Assembly (NCBI GenBank): GCA_963575745.1
Contig: CAUYUJ010014562.1
Span: forward strand, 260,123-324,122
Length of the DNA stretch: 64,000 nt
Source: Prorocentrum cordatum
Taxonomy: Eukaryota; Sar; Dinophyceae; Prorocentrales; Prorocentraceae
Direction of reading: 5' to 3'
The position numbers and the translations under genes are program-made. Each line of letters starts with the position of its first letter. Positions within the stretch are counted from its first letter, which is position 1. The notes under the pieces are model-generated. The model saw nothing but the letters and a program-made list of their open reading frames with translations. It was not told where the DNA came from and did no database searches. This document shows, in pieces, positions 28,401 to 38,356 of the stretch.

Positions 28401-29056
28401 CTAACTCCAAGAGGAGCAATCTGGACTGATGGGCCTGTTTTCCACCACCACAACAAGTTGGAGGGGGGAAGGAGGAGGATGAGGAGGAGGAGGAGGAGCA
28501 GTCGGTTTTGGACAATAATTGTTGTTGGGCATTTGTTGTCGGCCTGATTCTTCCGCTCCTCCTCCACCTCCTCCGCGTCTCCTCCTCTTCCTCCTCCTCC
28601 TCCTCCGGTCTCCTGCCTTCTCATGGGTCGGGCGGGAGGTGGTTGGCACATTCGCGCTGCGCGACATGGGACGCCGCACGCGCTGCTCCGTCTGCACCAT
28701 AGCGCTGCGCAGGGCGGTGCCATCGGGAGCCGCGAGGAGCAAGGAGGATCCCTGTCCAGCTGTACTCTGAGAGGATCCCTTCGACAGTTCGGGCAGCGTT
28801 GGGTTCGGTCCGCATGTACTCTCCGCCTAAGGCGGGATATCGAGTCGACACGTGTCAGCTGGCACGCTCGTCTCCTCCCCCCCTCCCTCCCTCATCCCCT
28901 TCTCCTTCCTCCTTCTCTCCCCTCCTTTTCCTTCCCTTGCTCCTGCTTCTTCGTCCGTTCCGTGCTGTTCCTTCTGTTGTTTCTGCTACCAGCGCTGATC
29001 CTCTTCCCTTTCCTTGTCCTTTCTGAGCGGAGCCCGCCAGTTTCCTGGCTGGGCCT

Positions 29057-29263
29057 CCTCTCACACTGTAGTGGTGCAAGCGACCGACAGGGCAGCAGCA
29101 GCGAACCGGAATGCCCGGCGAGAAGCCTGACTGTCGAGTTCGCCTGTTTTTTTATCGTTTCCTCACACTGTAGTGGTGCAAGCGACCGACAGGGCAGCAG
29201 CAGCGAACCGGAATGCCCAGCGAGAAGCCTGACTGTCGAGTTCGCCTGTTTTTTATCGTGGCA
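29057..29263. repeat. Direct duplication of 103 bp
   Basis: Two near-identical adjacent copies, each with CACACTGTAGTGGTGCAAGC, GACAGGGCAGCAGCAGCG and CTGACTGTCGAGTTCGCCTG. One single-base difference (CCCGGCG/CCCAGCG) and a one-base change in the T run were noticed. Confidence 0.9.
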
Positions 29264-29399
29264 CATCGACACGCCTGAACTAGGCACGCATTGTGAGTTC
29301 CCTTATTGTGCCTGGCCGTAGATGCCATGCTCTCAACTCGCCGTAAGCGAAGCACTCCAGCTACTCGCTCGCCGATGCCATATAGCCCACCATTCCCGC

Positions 29400-29505
29400 C
29401 TCTTCCACCTGCTTCCCCTCCTCCTCCTCCGGTCTCCTCCTCCTCCTCCTCCTCCTCCTCCTCCTCCTCCTCCTCCTCCTCCTCCCCCTCGGTTTTGGGT
29501 AATAT
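29400..29505. repeat. TCC trinucleotide microsatellite
   Basis: A (CTC)n tract flanked by short interruptions. A related TCC-rich tract lies at 28540-28615. Confidence 0.95.
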
Positions 29506-29634
29506 AGTCCTTGTCCTGTAGCCAGTGTCCTGCGAGTCTCTCGAATTCCGTCTGCAGACATATGTAACCCTCGCACTCTTTCCAACACCTCCTCAACCCT
29601 CCCATTCCTCCACACACCTCCGTACTCTTCTCGA

Positions 29635-29830
29635 GGCACGTATGTGTCCCCAGCAATGGCAGACATGCGTGTGGCGGTTGAGGCCAGGCAGACTACCCGC
29701 CTCGCCGCTCACTCGATTTTTCCCTTCGTAGTATTTCCGAGGCACGTATGTGTCCCCAGCAATGGCAGACATGCGTGTGGCGGTTGAGGCCAGGCAGACT
29801 ACCCGCCTCGCCGCTCACTCGATTTTTCCT
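29635..29830. repeat. Direct duplication of about 90 bp
   Basis: The segment GGCACGTATGTGTCCCCAGC through CTCACTCGATTTTTCC occurs at 29635-29724 and again at 29741-29829, separated by about 16 bases. The copies look identical. Confidence 0.9.
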
Positions 29831-30984
29831 CTCGGCGTGAACGTGAATTTTCGGGGCTCCGCGCGAGTCTCTTGGATCGGCGCCGGGCCCCCGTGGCGGC
29901 GCCGCCCAAGGCGCGCTCCGCGCGCCAGGGAGGGAGGTCCGGTGCGGATCCGAGGATGCCGCGCTCTGGAGACCAGTGCTTGTGCATTTTTTTTGGTGTT
30001 CCTCTATTTTTCGTCAGCTGGCCCTTTTCAGGCCAGGATCTGCCGCGGCTTATCTGGGCAAGTTCTGCCGCACGCGTCAAGCTGACACCGCACTTCCTTT
30101 TACCTTGTTGCCGCCTTGGGGGGCAGGATTTGTCCGCCCCAGTCCTCGCCGGCAGCATGCAGCGGGTCCAGAGAACCGTTTTCAGTATACCGTGCGTGTT
30201 CGTTTGAGCGGCTCGATTGACCGTCGTGGCTACGAGTGGGTCGAGTCAGAAAACCCTTGCCTCTCTCTTTCTCTCTCGAGCAAGAGAATGACGCAGACGA
30301 CGTTCGGAGGTCCGCAGTCCTTGGATCGGCGCTGGACCCCCTTCCGTGGCGCGCGGAGCGCGCCAGGGGCGGGGCCACCGGCGCTGCCGGGGGGGCTGAG
30401 CGCCGATCTGAAACATTCGCGCAGAGCTCCGACGGTTGTGATTGTGCAGTTTTCGTCCTGTTCTTCCTGACTGCTGGTCTCGTCCTCCTGGTGCCTTCTG
30501 TCGCCGCTCCCCCCTCTTGAGTCTCTTCTGCCTTCAGCCCCTGCTCGCTCGTCGAGGGTCTCGATTTGGCAGCCGGCGCCTTCGAAGTACAGTGGTAACG
30601 GTCTCGGAGCCAGATCATCACATTGCACACCCGTGTTGTTGGCCGCACTGGTGCGAGCGTTCTTTGATGTACTAGATGGCTGGTCGGCGGCGCCCGGTTG
30701 GACGATGCTGCATGGGTTGGCCGTGGGGTCTCTGGTGCCAGGGCTCGACCTTAAGTGTGTTTTGGCGATTTCGTTGGCTGTTTTCGTTTCGATGTCGTTT
30801 TGCAGCAGAGGCGGATTGAGCACAAAACGACGGAAAAAAGAAAACAGCACGAACACGAAAACACTGTTTAGCTCGAGACCTGTTGCGTGCAGGCCTATGA
30901 AGTTTGGGCGGGGGATCTGTCAGGGTCGGTGTATCTCTGCGACCACTTGCGAACTCTACCCCTGCAGGTCCAATCGACGCTGGG

Positions 30985-31200
30985 GTATCGGTCGGGGGCC
31001 CCCAAACGGTGCGGTGACCACACCGTGCGGTGAGTCGTTGGGGATCACCGCACGGTTTTGGGACTCGGGTCGTTCTCCGAGGACGTCTCGGGCGACATGG
31101 GCCTCCAGGGTCCCAAAACCGTGCGTTGACGGTCCGTGCGGTGATGCCTCTTAGGGTTCCGAGGTCACCGCGCGGTTTGTCACCGCACCGTTTCGGGACT
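30985..31200. repeat. ACCGTGCGGTGA inverted and direct repeats
   Basis: ACCGTGCGGTGA at 31022-31033 and its exact reverse complement at 31045-31056 form a 12-bp stem with an 11-base loop. Partial copies of the same word lie on either side (GGTGCGGTGACC, CCGTGCGGTGATG, TCACCGCGCGGT, TCACCGCACCGT) up to about 31195. Confidence 0.85.
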
Positions 31201-31894
31201 CCAAAATCGGACGCACCCGCCGGGCGTCACTTCGCTGCAGGCATTCTCCGAGTCCTGAGCCCAGGCCAGCTTTTCAGGAATCGGGTCCACATGAGCGACG
31301 GCAAATTTGAGGGTCGACTACGCCGACATCGTCGCGTGAGCTGCCCCCGTAAGGTCGCGCGCAAGCGCCCTCGTTTCCACTGTAACGTGCCACGCTGGCG
31401 GTCCCCGAAAGCCACCGCGTAAGGTCGCCATGGCATCTCGCGTAAGACGCGTTTCTTTTCGTCGCTCATATGTGGTTCACCGAGCGCGTTCCACCACTCG
31501 CAGAGGGCCTTGTCACACGCGTCCGAAGCGCACATGTTGTCAAATGCTCGCACCGTGGTAACGGATCGTAGATCCCCCCGCGGCGGCTCCAGGCCGCGTG
31601 CGAACAGCTACCCTGCGCGCAGTGGAGCGCGCTTGTCTTCTCCGACAGACCCGCCCCGTCTCGCTTTCCCCCCCAGGCTCGCCGACGGTGGGCCTGCCAG
31701 GGGGGTGGTGCGCCAGCCACGGCGCCTCGCCACAGTCCCCCCGCTGCTGCCACCGCAGCGGAAGCAGCGATCGCCTGGAGCGGGCAGCCCTGCCTCTTAT
31801 GAAGAAGAAACAGCGGCGTGAACGCGAACGTTCGGGGCTCCGCGCGGGTTGCCCACCGGTTGGGATGTCTGAGCGACAGCGGCCGTGATCGGCC

Positions 31895-32080
31895 CTCCCC
31901 TTCCCCCTCCTCCTCCTCCTCCTCCTCCTCCTCCTCCTCCTCTTCCTCCTCCTCCTCCTCCTCCTCCTTCTCCTCCTCCTCCTCCTCCTCCCTATTCCTC
32001 CTCCTCCTCCTCCTCCTCCTCCTCCTCCTCCTCCTCCTCCTCCTCCTCCCTATTCCTCCTCCTCCTCTTCTCCCTCTCTC
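31895..32080. repeat. TCC trinucleotide microsatellite, long
   Basis: A (CTC)n tract of about 170 bases with rare TTC and CTATTC interruptions, followed by a (TC)n stretch to about 32100. Encoded Ser or Glu polymers are not taken as genes. Confidence 0.97.
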
Positions 32081-32139
32081 TCTCTCTATCTCTCTTCTCT
32101 CGCCCGCTCTCCCCCCACCCGAATTCTGGCCCGTTCCAC

Positions 32140-32590
32140 TTCTCCTCTTTCCCACCTTACATGGTCGGCAATGCCACCAGTGTGTCCCCGAGCTGAGGGG
32201 TACGGCTCTTGGAGTAGGTGGCCCCAGGGCCGGAGGGGGTACAGTAAGGGTGCAGCCCGATGGTGGGCTGGGGCGAGTACCACTCCCCAGCCACGCCAAA
32301 ATTAATAGGGATGGGCCTGTGTCCCAGCGTGGGCGGGGGCCAACTCCAATCCCCAGCCGCTCCTGAGGGCGTCAGAGTAGGATTGCACCCCTCTCCCAGG
32401 CAGCCCCCTTACCCCCCTCTCTTCTCTCGCCCGCTACCCCCCCTCCCCAATTCTGGCCCGCTCCACCCCCACCTCTCGCCCATCTTACATGGTAAGCATT
32501 GCCGCCAGCGTGTCCCCGAGCTGACGGTACAGCTCTTGGAGTAGGTGGCCCCAGGGCCGGCCAGATGGGGGTACAGTAAGTTTGGATCCA
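32140..32590. repeat. Two-copy repeat of about 120 bp
   Basis: TTACATGGT, CACCAGTGTGTCCCCGAGCTGA, GTACGGCTCTTGGAGTAGGT and GGCCCCAGGGCCGG at about 32155-32235 recur with changes at about 32485-32560. Confidence 0.75.
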
Positions 32591-32660
32591 TTCCCCAGTC
32601 ACACCAGAGGGGTAGAGCAAGGCATGGTTATTTTTTGATGCTGGTTGCACAGAGTATGGT

Positions 32661-32690
32661 AAAGATGCTTAACGCTCTAGGCATCTTAAT
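32661..32690 (+). other. Small inverted repeat AAGATGC/GCATCTT
   Basis: A 7-bp stem (32662-32668 and 32681-32687) with a 12-base loop lies just upstream of the three-copy repeat below. Confidence 0.6.
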
Positions 32691-32711
32691 TGTCTCCCTG
32701 GCTGTATAGGC

Positions 32712-33150
32712 TGGCGCCTTTCGCACTGGAGCTCTGCCAGGACTGTGGGCTACGGCTATGCTTCGCATACCCATCTAGCCTGCGGTCCGTTGTTTCGGAT
32801 GGTCCGACTCAACCAACGAGGCTGGAGTTTTGGCAGAAAGCCGCATTAGGCAGGAAAGTCCGCCTTGGAACTCTGCCAGGACTGTGGGTTACGGCTAATG
32901 CTACGCATACCCATCTAGCCTGCGGTCCGCTGTTTCGGCTGGCCCGACTCAACAAATAAGGCTGGAGTTCTGGCGGCAAGCAGCACCTGGTAGGTAAGAC
33001 TAGCGCCGTCCGCACTGGAACTCTCCTAGGACTGTGGGCTACGGCTATGCTGCGCATACCCATCTAGCCTGTGGTCCGTTGTTTCGGCTTGCCCGACTCA
33101 ACACATAAGCCATGAGTTCTGGTAGCACGCCGCACTAGGTAGGCAAGATA
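32712..33150. repeat. Three tandem units of about 145 bp with a conserved small hairpin
   Basis: Units share CTCTGCCAGGACTGTGGGCT, a TATGC/GCATA hairpin, CCCATCTAGCCTG, GGTCCGTTGTTTCGG, CCGACTCAAC and AGTTCTGGCGG. The hairpin loop differs in each unit (TTC, TAC, TGC) while the arms are nearly kept. It could be a structured repeat transcript; no known RNA family was recognised. Confidence 0.65.
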
Positions 33151-33200
33151 TTGGGAACTCTGTTCTTGCGCCATTCTGGAGCCTTCCCAACGGGGCCCCC

Positions 33201-36200
33201 ACGGGTGCTACAACGGACCCCCTCCTTGTAGCACCCGTCGGGTGCCCTTTATGAGCTCTTCCGCGGCCCCTGTTGGCTTGTGCCTGAGCACTTGGGGGGT
33301 CTCTTGGGGCTCTCTTGGCAGCTGTGGGGCGCCCTGGGGCCCTCTTGCGCGATTCTGGAGCCTTCCCAACGAGGCCCCCACGGGTGCTACAACGCACCCC
33401 CCTTTTGTAGCACCCGTCGGGTGCCCTTTCTATGAGCTCTTCTGCGGCCCCTGTTGCTTGACGCGCTCGCGCCTGACACCTCGCAAGGCAGCCTCCCGCA
33501 GTCCAGCTTGCCGTGCTCCCTGATGTCCTGGGCGGCGGGAAGGGAGGCGGCCGCCTCCGGCGCGGCCTGGCGGGGGGCCAGGCGCCCGCGCTCACCACCT
33601 CCTCGCTGGTCGCAGGGCCACGGGGGTTGGCGAGGGAGGGTCCCCCTACAGGGCAGGCTCGTCCCTCAACCACGGGGCGGGGTCTTTCGGCATACCCGGC
33701 CCGGCCTGTCAACACTAGGGGGGCCCATTTAGGCTGGGTCCAGATTGCTAAGGCGGCTACTGCGACCGCCGCAGCTTAGGTGCCTCAAGCTTTCTTGTGT
33801 TAGTCCGGTTACACCGCCTTCACTTGCCGACGCCCGATGTCGGCATACGGCGCCCCAGAGGAGGAAAACAGCCCAACCAAGGTCGCCTTTATGCGGGGGG
33901 GGGTGCGCCCTACCTCAGGTGTGTAGGGCAACGCACCGCACAGTAATCCAACTCCCAGGCGCTGGGCCACTGGGTGCCTGTTCGGGGGGGGGGCTAGGCT
34001 TAGGTGTTCTGTTTCGGTCCTCCGTAATTGGCTGGGGGATTGAAGACGACGAAGGGCAGCAACAGCAACAGCAGCGGAGGATGGGAAGAGGGAACATGGC
34101 GAGGGAAGGCCGGACGGCGAGCGTCGGGAGAGCCCGCGCTGCCCCCGTCCTGTTTTCCGTGGTCTCTCGCACGCAGCGCTGGCTCCCCCGCCAGACCGCT
34201 GTCGGCGCGCCCGGAGGCGACCGGGGGCCGCCTGCGCCGTCCGGCGGGGCGGCGGCGGCGGGGCAGCGGTGGCGGGGCCCAGCGCGCACCTCCAGCAGGG
34301 GCAAGCTGGCGGGGGCTGGCGCGAGCCTCCTCCCGCGGCGCTGGGCGGCCGGGGCTGCGCCGGGCTGGCTCCGCTGCTTCAGCGCGTTGGGCGCCGAACC
34401 CAGCCGGGGGGGGGGCCCAATGACGCCCCGGGGGAACCCGTCCTTCAGAACTGTGTAGCAGCATGCGGCCTCCCAAGGGGGGAGATAGTGTTTAGGGCGG
34501 TCTTGGGGCTCTCTCGGTGCTATTTGGGGAGTCTTGGCGCCCTCTTGCGCCATTCTGGAGCCTTCCCAACGGGGCCCCCACGGGTGCTACAACGGACCCC
34601 CTCCTTGTAGCACCCGTCGGGTGCCCTTTATGAGCTCTTCTGCGGCCCCTGTTGGCTTGTGTTTGAGCCGTCTTGGGGTGTCTCTTGGGGCTCTCTTGGG
34701 AGCTGCGGGGCGCCCTGGGGCCCTCTTGCGCGATTCTGGGGCCTTCCCAACGAGGCCCCCACGGGTGCTACAACGCACCCCCCTTTTGTAGCACCCGTCG
34801 GGTGCCCTTTATGAGCTCTTCTGAGGCCCCTGTTGCTTGACACGCTCGCGCCTGCCACCTCGCAGGGCAGCCTCCCGCAGTCCAGCTTGCCGTGCTCCCT
34901 GATGTCCTGGGCGGCGGGAAGGGAGGCGGCCGCCTCCGGCGCGGCCTGACGGGGGGCCAGGCGTCCGCGCTCACCACCTCCTCGCTGGTCGCAGGGCCAC
35001 GGGGGTTGGCGACGGAGGGTCCCCCGCGGCCCCGCGTCGGCGGCTGGGTGTGGCAGCGGTGCCGCCGATGGCACCGCGGCGTGCGGAGCCCCGGCTGAGG
35101 GGCTGGCCGATCCGATCCGCGATCGATCGCCCCCGCAACCCCCCCTTGACTGCTCCTCCGCCTCCCCCGCCACAGGGCCGGGAGCCCGAGCCGGCGTTCG
35201 ATGTGGGGCTGCTAGCCAGGGCGGGTCCTCGTTAGCATCCCCCGCAAACAGGCTGCGAGTTGGGGTCTCCCCAAGCAATGGGCTCCCCCATTGGCAATCC
35301 CAAATGCGGCCAACGGCCCCGAGGGACTGCCCAATGGTGGCCCGCTCGCAGTCCTGGCAGTTTGGTCAGGGATCCTCCTGGGCCTCCCAGGATCGCAGCC
35401 CCCCAGGGCGCCGCGCGGTCTCGAGGTGGTTCGCGTGGGACGTACTTCCGCTGGGCCTCCCAGGAGCCCACGAAAGTGGCGATTGTGGAGCCTTCCCAAC
35501 GAGGCCCCCACAGGTGCTACAACGCACCCCCCTTTTGTAGCACCCGCCGGGTGCCCTTTCTATGAGCTCTTCTGAGGCCCGTTTGCTTGACACGCTCGCG
35601 CCTGACACTTCGCAAGGCGGCCTCCCGCAGTCCAGCTTGCCGTGCTCCCTGATGTCCTGGGCGGCGGGAAGGGAGGCGGCCGCCTCCGGCGCGGGGGCCA
35701 GGCGTCCGCGCTCACCGCCTCCTCGCTGGTCGCAGGGCCACCGGGGTTGGCGAGGGTGGGTCCCCCTACAGGGCAGGCTCGTCCCTCAACCACGGGGTGG
35801 GGTCTTTCGGCATACCCGGCCCGGCCTGTCAACACTAGGGGGGCCCATTTAGGCTGGGTCCAGATTGCTACGGCGGCTACTGCGACCGCCGCAGCTTAGG
35901 TGCCTCAAGCTTTCTTGTGTTAGTCCGGTTACACCGCCTTCAATTGCCGACGCCCGATTTCGGCATACGGCGCCCCAGAGGAGGAAAACAACCCAACCAA
36001 GGTCGCCTTTATGCGGGGGGGGGTGCGCCCTACCTCAGGTGTGTAGGGCAACGCACCGCACAGTAATCCTACTCCCAGGCGCTGGGCCACTGGGTGCCTG
36101 TTCGGGCGGGGGGGGGGGGGCTAGGCTTAGGTGTTCTGTTTCGGTCCTCCGTAATTGGCTGGGGGATTGAAGACGACGAGGGGCAGCAACAGCAACAGCA

Positions 36201-36929
36201 GCGGAGGATGGGAAGAGGGAACATGGCGAGGGAAGGCCGGACGGCGAGCGTCGGGAGAGCCCGCGCTGCCCCCGTCCTGTTTTCCGTGGTCTCTCGCACG
36301 CAGCGCTGGCTCCCCCGCCAGACCGCTGTCGGCGCGCCCGGAGGCGACCGGGGGCCGCCTGCGCCGCCCGGCGGGGCGGCGGCGGCGGGGCAGCGGTGGC
36401 GGGGCCCAGCGCGCACCTCCAGCAGGGGCAAGCTGGCGGGGGCTGGCGCGAGCCTCCTCCCGCGGCGCTGGGCGGCCGGGGCTGCGCCGGGCTGGCTCCG
36501 CTGCTTCGGCGCGTTGGGCGCCGAACCCAGCCGGGGGGGGGGCCCAGTGACGCCCCGGGGGAACCCGTCCTTCAGAACTGCGTAGCAGCATGCGGCCTCC
36601 CAAAGGGGGGAGATAGTGCTGTTTAGGGCGGTCTTGGGGCTCTCTTGGTGCTATTTGGGGAGTCTTGGCGCCCTCTTGCGCCATTCTGGAGCCTTCCCAA
36701 CGGGGCCCCCACGGGTGCTACAACGGACCCCCTCCTTGTAGCACCCGTCGGGTGCCCTTTATGAGCTCTTCTGCGGCCCCTGTTGGCTTGTGTTTGAGCC
36801 GTCTTGGGGTGTCTCTTGGGGCTCTCTTGGGAGCTGCGGGGCGCCCTGGGGCCCTCTTGCGCGATTCTGGAGCCTTCCCAACGAGGCCCCCACGGGTGCT
36901 ACAACGCACCCCCCTTTTGTAGCACCCGC
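33201..36929. repeat. 13-bp inverted repeat, seven copies
   Basis: ACGGGTGCTACAA and TTGTAGCACCCGT flank a 12-base loop at 33201-33238, 33380-33417, 34580-34617, 34761-34798, 35510-35547 (arms slightly degenerate), 36711-36748 and 36892-36929 (last base changed). Two loop types alternate: CGGACCCCCTCC and CGCACCCCCCTT. Each copy follows GCCTTCCCAACG(G/A)GGCCCCC. Confidence 0.9.
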
Positions 36930-37505
36930 CGGGTGCCCTTTATGAGCTCTTCTGAGGCCCGTTTGCTTGACACGCTCGCGCCTGACACCTCGCAGGGCAG
37001 CCTCCCGCAGTCCAGCTTGCCGTGCTCCCTGATGTCCTGGGCGGCGGGAAGGGAGGCGGCCGCCTCCGGCGCGGCCTGGCGGGGGGCCAGGCGCCCGCGC
37101 TCACCACCTCCTCGCTGGTCGCAGGGCCACGAGGGTTGGCGACGGAGGGCCCCCCGCGGCCCCGCGTCGGCGGCTGGGTGCGGCAGCGGTGCCGCCGATG
37201 GCACCGCGGCGTGCGGAGACCCGGCTGAGGGGCTGGCCGATCCGATCCGCGATCGATCGCCCCCGCAACCCCCCTTGACTGCTCCTCCGCCTCCCCCGCC
37301 ACAGGGCCGGGAGCCCGAGCCGGCGTTCGATGTGGGGCTGCTAGCCAGGGCGGGTCCTCGTTAGCACCCCCCGCAAACAGGCTGCGAGTTGGGGTCTCCC
37401 CAAGCAATGGGCCCCCCCATTGGCAATCCCAAATGCGGCCAACGGCCCCGAGGGACTGCCCAATGGTGGCCCGCTCGCAGTCCTGGCAGTTTGGTCAGGG
37501 ATCCC
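33358..37505. repeat. Tandem segmental duplication, two units of about 2.13 kb
   Basis: Copy A is about 33358-35489 and copy B about 35490-37505, with matching landmarks 2120-2131 bp apart: CTTGCCGTGCTCCCTGATG, the GGCTGGGGGATTGAAGACGA segment, and GGGTCTCCCCAAGCAATGGG. The differences are small indels and point changes, including a shorter GCGCGGGGGCCAGG in copy B. Many long open frames on both strands repeat exactly in both copies; none resembles a known protein, and high GC explains them. Confidence 0.85.
35376..35488 (-). repeat. Inverted single copy of the 101-bp satellite
   Basis: The plus strand reads CGCGGTCTCGAGGTGGTTCG, then CGTGGGACGTACTTCCGCTG, then GGGCCTCCCAGGAGCCCACG and AAAGTGGCGAT. 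This is the reverse complement of the satellite unit at 37811-38115 and 47700-49130. Confidence 0.85.
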
Positions 37506-37810
37506 CCTCGGTTTTGGACAACATATGCTGTTGGGCATTGTGCCAATTCTTTCCGTTCCCCTTTCTGGCGTCCGAGTCCTCGCGCCCAGACACGGGCGCT
37601 CCGGGCCGGCGGCCCCGCCGGAACCTCTGCTGCCGGCGAGCGGCGGGCCCCGAGCGGTTGGAGACCGGCTGCCGCCGCAGCGTTTTTCCCAACCCTCCTA
37701 TGGTTGGGTACTCGTTTTGAATAGAGCAGTGTGGTCGCCCCGGCCTCCTCCTCCTCCCCTCCTCCTCTCCTGTTTCCTGTCTTCCCCTCTCCTCTTCTCT
37801 CGTGCCGTCG

Positions 37811-38115
37811 GGCTGCGATCTGCGCAACTGACGCTACTTTCGTGGGCTCCTGGGAGGCCCAGCGGAGGTGGGTCCCACGCGGATCACCTCGAGACCTCGC
37901 GGTGCCCTGGGGGCTGCGATCTGCGCAACTGTCGCCATTTTCGCGGGCTCCTGGGAGGCCCAGCGGAGGTGGGTTCCATGCGGATCACCTCGAGACCTCG
38001 CGGTGCCTTGGGGGCTGCGATCTGCGCAACTGTCGCCACTTTCGTGGGCTCCTGGGAGGCCCAGCGGAGGTGGGTCCCACGCGGATCACCTCGAGACCTC
38101 GCGTTGCCCTGGGGG
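37811..38115 (+). repeat. 101-bp satellite, left part (three units)
   Basis: Units contain GGGCTGCGATCTGCGCAACTG, TCGCCACTTTCGTGGGCTCC, GGGAGGCCCAGCGGAGGTGG, GTCCCACGCGGATCACCTCG and AGACCTCGCGGTGCCCTGG. The array is interrupted at 38115 by element 2 and resumes at 47700. Confidence 0.95.
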
Positions 38116-38117
38116 TG

Positions 38118-38305
38118 TGGAAATATGACCAGTTTGAGCTTAAGCATCTCTTATGTTGCATGCATGCTTACTTGTTACACATTCGTGTGTGCGCACGTGT
38201 GTGCACATCTGCTGCTGTTTTGGCTCAAGGCGCCTTTCGACACCATGTCTCTCGCGAGAGAAAAGACATCCCTCGTTTTCGCCACTGACCGTCCTTGACG
38301 CGTCA
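38118..38305 (+). repeat. Element 2, left LTR (188 bp)
   Basis: It begins TGGAAATATGACC and ends GACGCGTCA, giving canonical TG...CA ends. If the preceding TG is included the LTR would start TGTGG, but the right copy has CCGTGG there. It contains a spliced-leader-like 12-mer at 38218-38229. Confidence 0.9.
38209..38229 (+). promoter_or_regulatory. Spliced-leader relic in left LTR of element 2
   Basis: The 21 bases ending TTTTGGCTCAAG align without gaps to the dinoflagellate spliced leader. The last twelve are identical and 16 of 21 match overall. The following bases are GCGCC, not a GT donor. Confidence 0.68.
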
Positions 38306-38306
38306 G

Positions 38307-38320
38307 TGGTAGCGGAGCGG
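38307..38320 (+). promoter_or_regulatory. Primer-binding site of element 2
   Basis: TGGTAGCGGAGCGG lies one base after the LTR. Its first twelve bases are identical to the element 1 site, implying the same or a closely related tRNA primer. Confidence 0.75.
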
Positions 38321-38356
38321 CACGGTTCTCCCCGACCGTCTCCAGTTGCCGCCGCC

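Noticed and set aside
31466-32366. Poly-Glu and poly-Ser/Pro frames
   Set aside because: They come from the long TCC tract at 31895-32080.
32712-33150. tRNA or rRNA genes
   Set aside because: No cloverleaf, no A/B boxes and no conserved rRNA core were found; GGTCCG and similar words are part of the repeat.
33915-34553. Minus-strand frames of 158-212 residues repeated at 36127-36684
   Set aside because: They are copied with the 2.13-kb duplication, have poly-Cys and Pro/Arg runs from CAG and GGC repeats, and match nothing.
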